From the NCBI GenBank assembly GCA_006384855.1, contig VCJN01001960.1:1-64000 (forward strand): a stretch of 64,000 nucleotides of DNA. The letters run 5' to 3'. Made by a program: the position numbers and the translations under genes. This DNA is from Tetraselmis striata. Its lineage: Eukaryota > Chlorophyta > Chlorodendrophyceae > Chlorodendrales > Chlorodendraceae. The notes beneath the pieces were generated by a model. The model ran no database searches, was not told where the DNA came from, and saw nothing but the letters and a program-made list of their open reading frames with translations. How positions within the stretch are numbered: position 1 is the stretch's first letter; every line of letters begins with the position of its first letter. This document shows positions 1 to 10,871 of the stretch, piece by piece.

Positions 1-416
1 TGTTGTGGCCCCCCGACTGATGGGCTACCTCTAGAACACGCACTTCGACATGCTGACACGTTGCTATAATGCCCTGAAGTCACCTCGAGAAGCTAGCGCC
101 AGAAGACGAGGTCAGACTGGGCCGCGTTACGATCCACTACCTCGTGACTCGTTTGGGTTCGAAAAAGGTTTGGGGCAACCGAGGAAAACTGCGACAGTCG
201 AGCGCACGCTGCGACAGTCGCAGACGCCGAAGATCGTAGCTTCAAGGACGGCTTTCGGTTCAGCGTATACTCAAGTCAAGCTGACGTGTCGACACAAGAG
301 AGGCAGCAACAACCCAAAGAGTAGTCGATGATGTATGTGGTGCGCATGCACTGCTGTCTGAATATCTATGCTGGAACTGCTGGAGAAAATCTGTTTGTTG
401 ATGCCGAGGCTGGCTG

Positions 417-997
417 TTGTGGTGTGCTGCTGACGCTGGAGGAGAGGAGGAGTCGGGTGATAGTGACCCCTTTCCCGGTGGGATGAAGCCACTGGAGGCT
501 ACCCATCCACTGACGGACATATTCTACTGCCAGGGCGACCACAAGTGCATCATCCCAATGACTTTGCACGTACAGTGCCAACGGTGGCAACCACGAAGAT
601 GGCATTGTGGACGAGGAGCGGCTTCCCTTTTTCAACGTTGTTCTTCCAGCGAGCCCCACTTGCAGGCAACACAGGGCAGAGGATCTGTTCGTGGCAGCAG
701 CAAGTCAAACAGCAAGGCGATGCTGTTTCAGGGTTTGGGGCGCACGGAGGCGCGCAACAACAACGCGTGCAGCGGCGAAGATACATCAGGCAGCAGCATT
801 AACATGGCTTGCAACAGCAGCGCAGCAAGAGCCGGCAGCGGAGCAGCAACCAGCAGAAAATAAGGAGGAGGCTATATATCGGCATCGAGATTTATGAATA
901 TTACATAGAGCGCATGCAGTTGGAGCAGTGGGGAAAGATGCGACTACATCGAGAAAGGGAGATGCTTGAGGAAGAGGGCATCGGCGACACATCGTGA
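417..997 (+). other. Possible degraded coding fragment, Gln-rich
   Basis: Overlapping open frames cover this stretch. The most protein-like piece is 809-997, a basic and glutamine-rich segment ending in a helix-prone charged tail (residues such as ERMQLEQWGKMRLHRERE). I recognise no domain, start codon or splice structure. It lies just left of a dispersed repeat and may be the end of a broken gene or a transposon remnant. Upstream of it (1-416) I see only a short duplicated word near 190-220 and no gene. Confidence 0.15.
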
Positions 998-1021
998 TAC
1001 TTATGCAGTACATGGTATTCC

Positions 1022-1127
1022 GTCACTGGCATTTAATTTGTTTGTTGAGTATAACAGAGCCTCGCCCACCGCCGGGGGCTTTCCGTCCCTGGATGATATC
1101 GCTGCCTAACTGCACGGCCGTCGTAGA
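1022..1127 (+). repeat. Dispersed repeat, left part (partner of 41304-41400)
   Basis: This stretch aligns with 41304-41400 in the same orientation with a few indels. Shared blocks include TAATTTG, TATAAC, GGGCTTTCC and the last 14 bases, GGCCGTCGTAGAG. The 41 kb copy continues about 20 bases further into a block that is found here only at 7024-7045, beyond the retrotransposon. Confidence 0.7.
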
Positions 1128-1435
1128 GTGAATCTGACAAAGGTGAATCTCGAAGCTTTTTTGGTCACGGAAGTGGCCCCGTGGGCAGCCCAGGGGTTGT
1201 GGATGTCGTTGGTGTTGGTGTTGCCATAAATGTCGTCATGTCGATGTCCGATGATGTTGGCATGTTGCTCGATTTTGAAGTGAGACGGCGGTGAGTAGGC
1301 GGGTCGAAAAACCCGTCGAACGTCGCCTTTGTTGTTGGAGAGCCGTCATGACTAGTTATCCGCGCGCGCGCGCGCGGGGGGAAGGGCGGGGCTTGTTATA
1401 ATTGCATGATATGTCTCAGAGGAGACTATTCAGAG

Positions 1436-1573
1436 AACTTTGGAGATTCTTGCAATACTTTAGGACTGCAGTAAATTCCGTTTATTTCGTGCGGCAGAGT
1501 TGTCGTTCCAAGGTCTAGACCCATGCCCACGGGCACTGCTTAACCCTCGCAGCTATTAGTTGCTTGTCAATTT
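1436..1573 (+). repeat. Split direct repeat A1
   Basis: This is the left terminal copy. It matches 6632-6776 over about 140 bases with small indels. Shared words include ACTTTAGGA, TTCGTGC and GACCC-TGCCCAC. It lies immediately before the first gag-like reading frame. Confidence 0.75.
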
Positions 1574-1585
1574 CGTAATTGTGCT

Positions 1586-2170
1586 ATGTATGTAGTTCAG
1601 TCAGCTCTATGTCCAATATTCCCTCTCCCAGTGTCAAAAAATGGCTTCCTCTTCACACGCCCCCACAGAGACTGGCTCATGCGCCAGGTCCACGCCGCCA
1701 TCGCCGCCGCCAACACGGAGAAGGCCGCCGTCATCGAGGAGATCGACGCCGTCATGGCCTTGGCGCCGCGCCATACGCGCGCCCCGTGGACGCCGAGGCG
1801 CGCCTCTAGCTCCTCCACGTACGACCGCGTCGCCAAAGCGGAGTCCCGCCGTCCAAGCGCAGTTCGTGACGCACGAAGGCAGGCGTGACGCACGATCGCC
1901 GCCTGCGTTCGTGCGTCACGCCGCTAGCCGGCCAGTCCCGGCGCCCGCCGCCGCTGCTCCTGTGGCCGCTCCGGCGGTCGCAGCTCCCGCCAAGCGTGCT
2001 CCGGACGACAAGGCGTTCGTCGAGACCGTCAAGGCACCGAAAGGTACTAGCGGGACCACCAACGTTTGGATGGCCATCCACGCCCGCCACATCTACAAAG
2101 CCTTGGTCATGCAAGCCGAGGTCGACGCCCTACGCGCCCTTACCACCCTCGTGCGCGATTATTTTCGTTG
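1586..2170 (+). pseudogene. Retrotransposon gag-like region, N-terminal part
   Basis: Two frames that must be joined by at least one frameshift near 1640-1890 encode a helix-rich start (from 1586) followed by an Ala/Pro linker and a segment from about 1960 to 2170 (frame of 1641) ending in RALTTLVRDYFR. It sits directly after repeat A1 and before the zinc knuckle, which is the gag position. No single intact ORF remains. Assignment rests on position more than on sequence. Confidence 0.45.
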
Positions 2171-2316
2171 AGCGACTCACATGAATCATAGGTGAGCTCG
2201 ATAATCTAGACCCGACCCGAGTCGAGTCAAGTGTTACCGCTACGTCCTCATTCGCCTCGCGGCATGACAACCTCGTCGTCGCCAATCTCGAGTTTGCGAC
2301 CCACCGCTACTCGCAA

Positions 2317-2733
2317 TTGCACGTGGCCCACACCTACGCGAACCCTCGCCTAGTTTGGCACTACCGCGTGAACGCCTCCCTGAAAGACAACGCGGCGAGC
2401 CGTGACCCCGTCTCGGCCAAGGCCCTCAAGCTCGCCGAGGAGGGCGTCAAGCACCATACAGATGCGCAAGGAAGTGCACGAGCCCTCAAGAAAACGCGCC
2501 CCAACCGCACCCCCTCCTGCGCCCCAAACCATCCACCCCGGCTGCACCGGCAGCCCCTCGCATCCCAGTGGCCCCCCATGCCCCCGTCCGTGGCAACTGC
2601 CACATGTGCGGCCAACCGGGCCACTACTACCGTGACTATATATCGCTCGATTGGCGCACAGCAAATAGTACTCGCGTGCGATCTAGCTGTAGTCCAACCC
2701 CCGCCCCACGCACGTAGGTGGCTGCGTCCCTAG
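2317..2733 (+). pseudogene. Gag C-terminal region with degenerate CCHC zinc knuckle
   Basis: The frame starting at 2317 carries a charged helical segment, then a second frame carries a retroviral-type knuckle at 2598-2639: Cys-X2-Cys-X4-His-X4 followed by Tyr where the last Cys should be. One G-to-A transition would turn TGT into the TAT seen. This places the nucleocapsid-like end of gag upstream of the polymerase, as in PAT/Ngaro and DIRS-like elements. 2650-3340 holds no recognisable domain and probably includes decayed polymerase linker. Confidence 0.6.
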
Positions 2734-3343
2734 CGATTGCGCTTTTCCCCGGTCACATCCGAGTGACTTAGTCAAATGTGTAATATTTTTTCATTTTCTC
2801 CGTCAAATCTGCGCCCTTTTGCAATGGGTACCACGCATCAAAGTGCCACGCAAGTGCTACGACAGAGAGCCAACTTCGGGGCGGGCACGTTCCCGCCCCG
2901 CGTATGTTCGAACGACCCCACATGTTGGCTGGTCTCTCCCCGCATGTTGCCGACCGCTCGCCCGCCGCACTCGCCGTTTTACCCCTCTTTTCGCGGTCTT
3001 GGGGTGCCTACTCAGTTGTCGACTTTACTTCAAAAAAACCAAAATTTAGTTCCAAATTTTGGTTTTCGTGTAACGGTAGTTGGTCCAGCAATTCTCTAAC
3101 CGGTACATCGTCCCGTAGGATTAATAGATTTTCGGGTAGATTTGCGCGCGTGTCGCACGCTCGATCTCGGCCGCGAAGGCCGCGCGTACTCGTACCACTC
3201 GACCGCCGTACTCTCGGTAACGTTCTTCGTGCGCTATATACCCCGGGCGTAATGGTACCGGTGCATTTTTCGTTTTCCGGGTCGTTTCTCGCCGTCGAGA
3301 TTTGATCATTTGCTTTTGCGTTTTATTGTAGCCCCTATGCTGC

Positions 3344-4160
3344 ATGCGCCCGCCCCAAAGCCCGGCATGGCTGGGCGCGTTCGACACGATCTCCCTTTCC
3401 GCCGGAGGCGGATGTGCCACCCGTGCCGAGACGGCGAAGATCGATGATGCGATGGATTGGGTCACGAATGGCTACTCCATGGAGTGGGGCCCGGCCAGTC
3501 CGGCGCCCTCATCGTCGGTGCGTCCCAACCAATAATCCGCGTACGACCACGACGGGGACTGTCGACAAGGAAGTCGGCGACCTCGTACGCACGGCGCCGC
3601 CGTGCTCAAGATCCTCCAACGCCCGTATTATGTGGTTAACCCTTGGGCGTGTTTACCAAGACTGGCTCGTCCAAATTACACTTAATTCTAGATCAAGGGG
3701 AACGGAACGAAGACAGGACCGATGTTTCGTTAAGATTGAGCCGTTACTGTGCGCACGTGATTTCGCGAGCCGAGGCGACAGCATGTTGGTTGTGGACTAC
3801 CTCATATAGAGCTATCAACACGTCGAACTCAACCCCGACTCCCGCCATTATTGCGCTTTCGAGTAGCTAGAGGGACGAGTACTACTACGAGTACGCGGTG
3901 CTCCCGTTAGGCATGCGCACGGCCCACGGGTCTTCGCTAAGACGGTCCGCCGCTGACGCGGATACGGTACCCGCATGATCGCGTACCTCGATGATCGGTT
4001 GGTTTATACGGAAACCTGCGCGCCCCCACGTGCTAGCTCCCGCGTTTGCGCTGACTGCGCCGCCGCGGGGATCGTGATCAATGAGGGTAAGTCCGTCCTA
4101 GACGAGCCGGCTCTCCAGCTCAAACACCTAGGGTTTGTCACTCTCCGTCATAGACGACGG
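3344..4160 (+). pseudogene. Reverse transcriptase fragment of the PAT/Ngaro-type element
   Basis: Around 3885-3935 the translation reads YEYAVLPLGMRTAH, then after a one-base shift RVFAKTVR. This matches the conserved RT motif with a Pro-(Leu/Phe)-Gly-(Leu/Met)-x-x-Ala core. The catalytic motif follows at about 3975-4010 as IAYLDDRLVY, giving the two active-site aspartates. The next 45 residues, ending in LKHLGFV, match the thumb-side region. Frames change at least twice, so the enzyme is not expressible. Confidence 0.7.
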
Positions 4161-4463
4161 GGTCTTCAGGGTCCCGCTGACCGCGACGGGACCGCGTCCA
4201 TGCATGCCGACATCGCGGACACCATATCCGCAGGCTGGGTCACCCCCCCCCCCCCCCCCCCGTCTGGTCTCCATCATTCTCCGGCTTGATCCCGTCCTTC
4301 GGACTAGCCGTCCAAGGCACGGCCCGCATGTTCACGCGCGCCTCTTAGGCAGCGGCGGAGGCCGCCGCTGGTGTACGCGGGGCCTGGGGTACCCGGGTAC
4401 GGCTGTCGGCGGAAGTCCGTGATGGATTGTTTTTTGGAAGTTGACGGTAGTACGGGATTCCCC

Positions 4464-4494
<31 letters not shown>

Positions 4495-4523
4495 ACTCAC
4501 CCCCTTATTTCCCCGGTGGCTGA

Positions 4524-5075
4524 GTGTGGCCCGGCGTTTCGCTTCGTTGTCGACGCTCCGGACAAGGGGTAAGCCGAAGTCACCTTGGACACGTCCAAGC
4601 TGCTTGCCCACGGATTTTGTTGCCGCACGAGCGCATGGAATTGTCCACACATCGCGAGATGCGGGGCCTCTTGATGGCGCAGCGGTCATTTGGGCGGTGG
4701 CTTCCTCGGGGCCGCGTGGCCGTTTCGGTGGACAACCAAAACGTCGTCCAGATCGTTGACCATGGTTAACGGAAATCGGCCCTTAACTTCCTCGCCAAGG
4801 AAATGGCGTGCGTCTGCGCGCGGAGTACGACATCGACCTAGTCCGGCTGGTCGTACAATGGGTCCCCCCGTACTCAAAATACGGCCGCCGAAGATGTCTC
4901 TAAGTATAGCGACGCCAACGACTTGATATGCTGAACCCTAGAATTTTCATGGTTGTTTTGGACAAGTGCTGGGGACCTCACTCGGTCGACCGGCTTGCGA
5001 CCCACCTTAACCACATGTGCGCGCGTTTTAACTCGCGCTTTGGTGTCCGGGTACGGAAGATGTCGATTATTTTCT
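4524..5075 (+). pseudogene. RNase H and connecting region of the same element
   Basis: A short stretch near 4725-4755 reads VAVSVDNQNVVQIV, the Asp-Asn-x-x-Val core of DIRS-type RNase H. It is followed at 4840-5060, across frame changes, by a segment with VVQWVPPYSK and then LDKCWGPHSVDRLATHLN. That Trp-Gly-Pro-His-Ser-Val-Asp-Arg-(Leu/Phe)-Ala motif is typical of the region between RNase H and the recombinase in tyrosine-recombinase retrotransposons. Stops interrupt it (for example after 4766). Confidence 0.65.
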
Positions 5076-5136
5076 GTCCGATTGGTCTAGCGACGATAAT
5101 TGGATTAATCCCCCTTTCTTCCTCATCGGCAGAGTT

Positions 5137-6582
5137 TTGCGTAAACTACTGGAGGACCGGGCGGTCGCTATCCTTGTGATCCTAGACGATCGGAAGGGCC
5201 GCCACTGGCGGGCATTGGCGGCCTCCGATGGCCGCCACCTCGCCGATTTCGCGATCGTCGCGTCGGCCCTACCCCACCGCAGCCCCGACCTCGCCCTCTA
5301 CATGGCGAGGCTTCGGGCCATCGCGTCACCCAAGCCGCCACCCAGTGGCGCGTCCTCGTCGCGCTACGTGTCCACTTCCGGCATGCATGGCGCTCGCCCC
5401 CTTTCGCAAATGCAGCGCTACATCACCCGTTTCTTCTGAGTATGGCATCGTGGCCACCGCCCGTGGCGCTAGCCGTGGCGATGGCCGGGTTGTCGTGCCT
5501 ATCTCCCGCCGACGGCACACGGGTACCCCGCATGCGCGCGCTTTCACGCCATGGCCGCGTCCTCGAGGACGGCGGCCCGGCCATCGCGGTCGGGTCCTCC
5601 AATTGGCCCGCCTGCCCGGTCGCGGCCGCGGACAACACCGCGGGCGCTGCCTTGTACTCGGACGTCTAGACGTCGCCATGGCGGCGCTTCCGCGGACTCA
5701 ACCATGCATGCATACTCATGGAATGTCTGGGTCAATAAGTGGAGCTGTAGTGGCCGCACTCCCTCCCTTTGTCCGATGGCGGTGGCCATGTACCTCCGAT
5801 ATCGCGCCCAATCCGGATAGGCGTACATCACGGTAAAAACAACCTAGGCGGCGATTAATTACATGCACGTGATTAATCCCCACCCTACCCCCACGGACCG
5901 TCCCCGGTTTGGTACGTCATGCTGCTTCTCGTTCGATCGGTCTACTCCCCGCAACCATAAGGCCGCGTTTACGTGGCCCCATGTCCGAGATTTAACTGGC
6001 TACTGCGGTCGCATCCGACCAGCCGTGCCCCCTCGTGGTCGGCTTCATCCCTACGTTGTGCATACTGCCCGGCGCCATGCGCGTTGAGGAGGCCCTTATT
6101 GCCCTGGCGTGGCCTCGCGTGGATGAACACTACGCCGACGGCGTGGTCGTCCACATCACCAAACGCAAGACCGACCAAGTCCGTTGTGGTCAACACATCA
6201 TGCTAGCCAACAATCCCAACTACGGTTGGCGGCTTCTGCCCCGTATCGTTGCTGCTGGCATGGCGCGAGGGCACCCCCGCCTGCGCGACGTCTCGGCCGC
6301 TGCTTTAATGTTTCCCGCCTTCGACGGGCACATCATCCACATGCGCACGATCCGTGGGCTGCCCGCCCCTTGCCCAAGCCCATGCTCGCTCGCGTTCGCC
6401 AGGCGGGCTGGGCCGCCACCTTTAACACCAACATATACGCTATCTATGGACTCCCATCCCGTCCTATTGACTTGGCCTTCTCCGAAGTCAGGGATCCAAG
6501 CCGTCCTCCGTTCAATAACGTAGACATGGCGCTAGGTATTGTTCGCTCGCATCTTTATTCCAAGCACTCTCGCCGTCTGTAG
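5137..6582 (+). pseudogene. Tyrosine recombinase (phage-integrase-like) of the element
   Basis: The best preserved part starts near 6070 with RVEEALIALAWPRVDEHY. Its Arg-x-x-Glu corresponds to the first catalytic arginine box of tyrosine recombinases. It continues as VVVHITKRKTDQVRCGQHI, the beta-strand segment with the Lys box. In another frame, 6184-6582 ends with a piece reading NIYAIYG, probably the catalytic tyrosine region. The His-x-x-Arg box is not clearly preserved. The last stop codon overlaps repeat B1. Frame changes and missing motifs show it is dead. Confidence 0.6.
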
Positions 6583-6634
6583 CTTGCCTTGCCAAACATT
6601 TAGCACTGGCAAGCTCTTCGTATTGCACCAAAAC
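6579..6634 (+). repeat. Split direct repeat B1
   Basis: It begins with GTAGCTTGCCTTGCCA and ends TGCACCAAAAC. It matches 6801-6850, which starts with the same 16 bases and ends TGCACCGAAAC. The stop codon of the recombinase frame (6580-6582) lies inside its first bases. Confidence 0.75.
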
Positions 6635-6776
6635 TTTGACTAGAGTTTCCTGCAGTACTTTAGGAATGCAGTGAAATCCCGGATTCGTGCAGCAAAGCTG
6701 TCAAGGGTCTTGACCCGTGCCCACCGACACAACTTCACTCTATCTGGCAGCCCCGAGCTACTCGTCAATCAGGCTT
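6632..6776 (+). repeat. Split direct repeat A2
   Basis: This is the second copy of A1, placed between B1 and B2, which is the diagnostic order for split direct repeats. Differences from A1 are substitutions and short gaps spread along its length, consistent with an old insertion. Confidence 0.75.
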
Positions 6777-6800
6777 TTGTACCTCGCGCCCTCGTTGTCA

Positions 6801-6850
6801 GTAGCTTGCCTTGCCACTCTAGGACTTGCAAGCTCGTAATGCACCGAAAC
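6801..6850 (+). repeat. Split direct repeat B2 (right end of element)
   Basis: This is the second copy of B1 and forms the right end of the element. Similarity to B1 stops at about 6850. Confidence 0.7.
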
Positions 6851-8057
6851 ATGGTAGGGGGCGGCGCTCCTCCGGAAGCAAGTAGTCCCTATGTGCGCCG
6901 GTGGTCGTGTCTTGTCGGATACTGGTACTCGTGCGGAGTGCTACTGGCACTGTACGACGGCCGGGCCTTGTCGATATGAAGAGCGTGTGTCCTAAACATA
7001 ACATATGCCCAAGCAATTCACTGTTGCCAGTCCTGTCCCGGGGGCGGAAAAATTGACAAATTGACATATATGCCCAGCAACTCCGCGGTAACCGCTACAT
7101 GTATAGGCGGATTTACAGAACACGACGAGCGACGCGACGACCACAATTATGATGTACTGTACTAATACATCAGTACTACCCGCAGCATAGCTACCTACTG
7201 CTACAGTGCCATAGTGCTATACTGCTGTGTATCTAAAAAATTCCGCGATAATATGCATAACCTGTACATATACCTCTGGATACCTGCTGAACGTGGCGCT
7301 GTAGCGGCCACCTGGCGGACTGCTGCCGCCCGTAGACGACGAGGCGGACGCGGGCAGCCGCGCAGAGGGAATCCGAGCGACGACGTATCGTCGTCGCGTC
7401 GCGGATGATCGACCATTTCGCGCGGACGACATTTGTCTGGCGTGCGATGCGCGCATTGTTGAAGTGACAGCAGCCGACTGCAGTACAGTATTTTGAAAAA
7501 ATCAATACCAGTACCCGGGTACGACGAGATACTTGTACAGTACCAGGTTCCAGGCAGCACGCATGCGGCGCGTCGTGGCAGGCGCTCACTTCGTTCAGCA
7601 CGCGGAGCAAGCAGTCCAGGAGTCGCTTTACCCTAATGCATCTGCTAGCTAGCGTCTAGTCGCTATCAGTACCCGTACCTGCTTATGTACCGAGACACAC
7701 TCGGTCCTACGATAGAGAGTGGCGGATCGTGAAGTCAAGCGCCCACCCAGGAGCGCTCTCACCTTGACAGCCCTGCCCGGCACTCCGAGACAGTCCAGAA
7801 TCAGGCATTCTGAGCACTTCCAGCCCGTGAACAGGTGCGGTGAACTTGCCGGGACGACACCGGCGCGTCATACGCATCTTGCTATCCCCCCTTTGCGAGA
7901 TATGGAAACGACGCACACAGCACTTCCGTAGCACTGCACCGCGCCGCATCACGAGTCGTGTCGCTGGGACAGCTTTATCGTCTACGACGAGCCGAACCTG
8001 TGGCCCATATCGATCGCCGAGGAGTTGAGGGGTCAAGTAGACGCCGGCTGACGTCTC
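6851..8057 (+). other. Intergenic region without recognised gene
   Basis: No convincing coding sequence. It contains the block 7024-7045 shared with 41422-41443 and one copy of the TAGTCGCTA word at 7657-7665. The part just left of 8127 must hold the promoter of the repeat-protein gene, but I see no clear core element. Confidence 0.4.
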
Positions 8058-8126
8058 ATGATCCAAACAGGGCCAGACGCTGACCGCATGGCGCGACACT
8101 CTGGTGCCGGGCGCGCCTGTAGACCG

Positions 8127-10871
8127 ATGGCGTCGAGACAGATGGCGGCCGCGTTCGCGGCATTCCTGCTTCTCTGCTCGGCTTGCCCAGGGTCAGCTTT
8201 TTTTCCACCGGCCGGTAAGTGTGACCCTGGACGCACCAGTGAGCCTGCCTGTGCGTGATTTGCCGTCGTCGACATCGACACGCAGCATCTGAGGAAGCGC
8301 ACCCTTTTCCTGTGGTTGAAATTCACCAACGACTGAAACGAGTGCCGGTTTGCTTCGTTGCTCCAGATGCTTCGGGTACCCCTGAGGCTGTGATCACCGC
8401 CACTCCGGAACCGATCGTGACTGAGGAGGCTGTCACCAGCAACCCGGAGCCAATCGTGACTGAGGCGGTGAACTTTATTACTCCAGAGCCAACCATGGCG
8501 GAGGATGCTGTGGTAAAGACCCCGGAGCCAGCCCCAATGGAGGCATCGACGACCGAAGAGGCTGTCACCACAACTTCTGCGGAGACAATTGTGACTCAAG
8601 AGGGAATTTTTATTACTCCGGAGCCAGTTGTGACTGAGAAGGCCGTCACCGCCACTCCTGAGCCAACCACGACTGAGGAGGCGGTCCCCACCACCACTCC
8701 GGAGCCACCTGTGACCGAGGAGGCTGTGTTTATCACTCCGGAGCCAGTCGTGACTGAGAAGGCCGTCACCGCCACTCCAGTGCCAACCACGACTGAGGAG
8801 GCGGTCCCCACCACCACTCCGGAGCCACCTGTGACTGAGGAGGTTGTGTTTATTACTCCGGAGCCAGTCGTGACTGAGAAGGCCGTCACCACCACTCCTG
8901 AGCCAACCACAACCGAGGAGGCGGTCCCCACCACCACCCCTGAGCCAACTGTGATTGAGGAGGTTGTGTTTATCACTCCGGAGCCAGTCGTGACTGAGAA
9001 GGCCGTCACCACCACTCCTGAGCCAACCACGACCGAGGAGGCGGTCCCCACCACCACCCCTGAGCCAACTGTGACTGAGGAGGTTGTGTTTATCACTCCG
9101 GAGCCTGTCGTGACTGAGAAGGCCGTCACCACCACTCCAGTGCCAACCACGACTGAGGAGGCGGTCCCCACCACCACCCCTGAGCCAACTGTGACTGAGG
9201 AGGTTGTGTTTATCACTCCGGAGCCAGTCGTGACTGAGAAGGCCGTCACCACCACTCCAGTGCCAACCACGACTAAGGAGGCGGTCCCCACCATCACTCC
9301 GGAACCACCTGTGACTGAGGAGGTTGTGTTTATTACTCCGGAGCCACTCGTGACTGAGAAGGCCGTCACCACCACTCCAGTGCCAACCACGACCGAGGAG
9401 GCGGTCCCCACCACCACCTCTGAGCCAACCTCGGAGTCGTCCATACCGAGGTGGTATTGGACCGATGCAGGGTGGGTATTTGGCCCTCAGGACGACGCCG
9501 CCACTCCGGGGCAAGACATGGTTGAGGACGCCGCCACCACCACCCCGGCGCCAACCACTGCTGAGGTTGCTGATGTCCCTTTGCCTACTACCTCCGCACC
9601 TCCCACAACCGAGGGTTTGGGGTCATCCACACCGGACTTGTCGCTGGAGCCGTTTTCTGGTCCCACATATGCGCCCGAGTCTGAGCCTGGTAAGCTCTCT
9701 CCCTCTATCTGGTGATTTGTTTCCAATTGACTTGCTGCATGCCTACACTTCAGATTCCATGAGTGAATGAGTGAGCTGAACTGAAATGTGCCGACGATCT
9801 GTTGTCTCAAGCCATGGAGGAGTACCAGGCGACGCTGCCTCCCGTCGAGTTTTTTCCTCGGGGGACAACCTTCGATCTCCAGGGCACATCGCTCACCTTC
9901 ACGCCAGGCGATTTGGGCATGTCAGAGTATAGCGTCTGCAAGACAACGGGCGGCAAAGTGTTCCCAATCGACACATACGGCAGCGAAGCGCTGCCCTTGA
10001 CGGATGAGAGCGTGGTCAAGATCACCTTCCGAAACTTTAACTTCCCCTTCTTCGGTACGCAGTGACCGTTGCGGACCAAGCGTGTCACCTTGTCTCACTG
10101 TCCCTCCCGCATTGAGATTGTACCCTTCGTGTACTTCACAATCTTGCTCACACGATCTGGCGCTGCTGTGCTCCAGGCAAGGTGTACACGTCTGCGTACG
10201 TGGCCAGCAATGGCTACGTGACCTTCGGGGACGGAGAGGATGCCAGTTTCGCTGGCGCTGATCTCGCCGTGCTGCACTTTGACAAGCCGCGCATCTCTGG
10301 GCTCCTCTCGGATCTGGCGCCAGACAGCGAGTCCGAGGTCTCATGGAAGGAGACTGGCGACACCGTCGTGATCACATTCCGTAACGTGCCGCAGTTTGGC
10401 AGCCCCTTCCACCGCAACGACTTCCAGATCGCTCTCTTTGAGGATGGCCGCATCGGCATTGGTTTTGTCAAGGTGCTGTCGTTCAGTGCTCGGGTGGTCG
10501 GCATCTCTGCCGGAGGCGGGCTTCCTGCATCTCTGCAGGCCGCAGACTTGTCCAACTCCGGGCGCTGCGAGCTGCCCTCCCCACGCACGCCTCCGCCAGT
10601 GGCCTCCCCCCCCGGCAACATGTTCGACGACCGCATGGACTCTCCCAACTTCGGCATGTCGAAGCCTGATGCGTTCACCCTCGATGGCGGAAACATGAAT
10701 ATGCTGTACAGTTGGTGGGCTTTCTGGAGGAGCCTCGCAACCAGCTGGAGCAGCTCTCCCAGCCAGCAGCAGCCCATGACCCAACAGCAGCGCCCGGTGC
10801 CCAGCAGCGGCGACCCGTTTTATGACACAAGCAGGCCTTTCCCATTTTTCCGCAATCGTAAACTCAAGTAA
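8127..10871 (+). CDS. Secreted repeat protein with nidogen-like C-terminal domain
   Basis: Four exons join in phase: 8127-8214, 8286-9689, 9812-10054 and 10177-10871. All three introns are GT-AG and in phase 1. Exon 1 encodes a classic signal peptide (hydrophobic core AAAFAAFLLLCSA), which is why I chose the ATG at 8127; in-frame ATGs also exist at 8058, 8088 and 8142. Exon 2 encodes a Thr/Pro/Glu-rich region with about 6.5 copies of a 40-residue unit, probably extended and O-glycosylated. Exons 3-4 encode a globular domain with a FPFFGK..Y start, an SNGYVTFGD turn, and a region ending FQIALFEDGRIGIGF, resembling the NIDO (nidogen) family. A Gln/Ser-rich tail follows. It is probably an extracellular matrix or cell-wall protein. 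No C-terminal membrane segment is visible. A TGTAA signal lies at 11086-11090. Confidence 0.75.
8641..9420 (+). repeat. 120-bp coding tandem repeat, about 6.5 units
   Basis: Each 120-bp unit starts GGCCGTCACC at 8641, 8761, 8881, 9001, 9121, 9241 and 9361. It encodes a 40-residue block with two Pro-Glu-Pro motifs and Thr/Glu runs. Units differ by only a few substitutions and no indels, so the array has expanded or been homogenised recently. Because the unit is a multiple of three and lacks stops, several other frames are open here too. Confidence 0.9.

Larger units (their letters stand above)
1436..6850 (+). mobile_element. Decayed PAT/Ngaro-type tyrosine-recombinase retrotransposon
   Basis: The element has the parts expected of a tyrosine-recombinase (DIRS-order) retrotransposon in this order: gag with a CCHC-type knuckle (2598-2639), reverse transcriptase with a YLDD active site (about 3980), RNase H and the conserved segment after it (4620-5070), and an integrase-like recombinase (5137-6582). 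Every ORF is broken by stops and frameshifts, so it is an old copy. It has no LTRs. Instead it has split direct repeats: A1 at 1436-1573, B1 at 6579-6634, A2 at 6632-6776 and B2 at 6801-6850. PAT, Kangaroo and Ngaro elements use this arrangement, A1-ORFs-B1-A2-B2. A poly-C run at 4243-4261 and another at 4461-4480 lie inside it. Confidence 0.8.

Noticed and set aside
417..863. 148-codon plus ORF as a gene
   Set aside because: Three overlapping frames are equally open, with no splice signals or known domain; kept only as a weak feature.
4243..4480. Poly-C runs as assembly gaps
   Set aside because: They are of varied length, lie in genes and repeats alike, and keep strand bias in introns, so I treat them as real until checked with reads.
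8641..9420. CRISPR-like regular repeats
   Set aside because: Units abut without variable spacers and encode protein in a spliced eukaryotic gene.
8033..9514. 493-codon minus-strand frame and a 282-codon minus frame at 8596-9444
   Set aside because: Both are open only because the 120-bp repeat is a multiple of three and has no stop in these frames. The plus frame has a signal peptide, spliced exons and a downstream domain.
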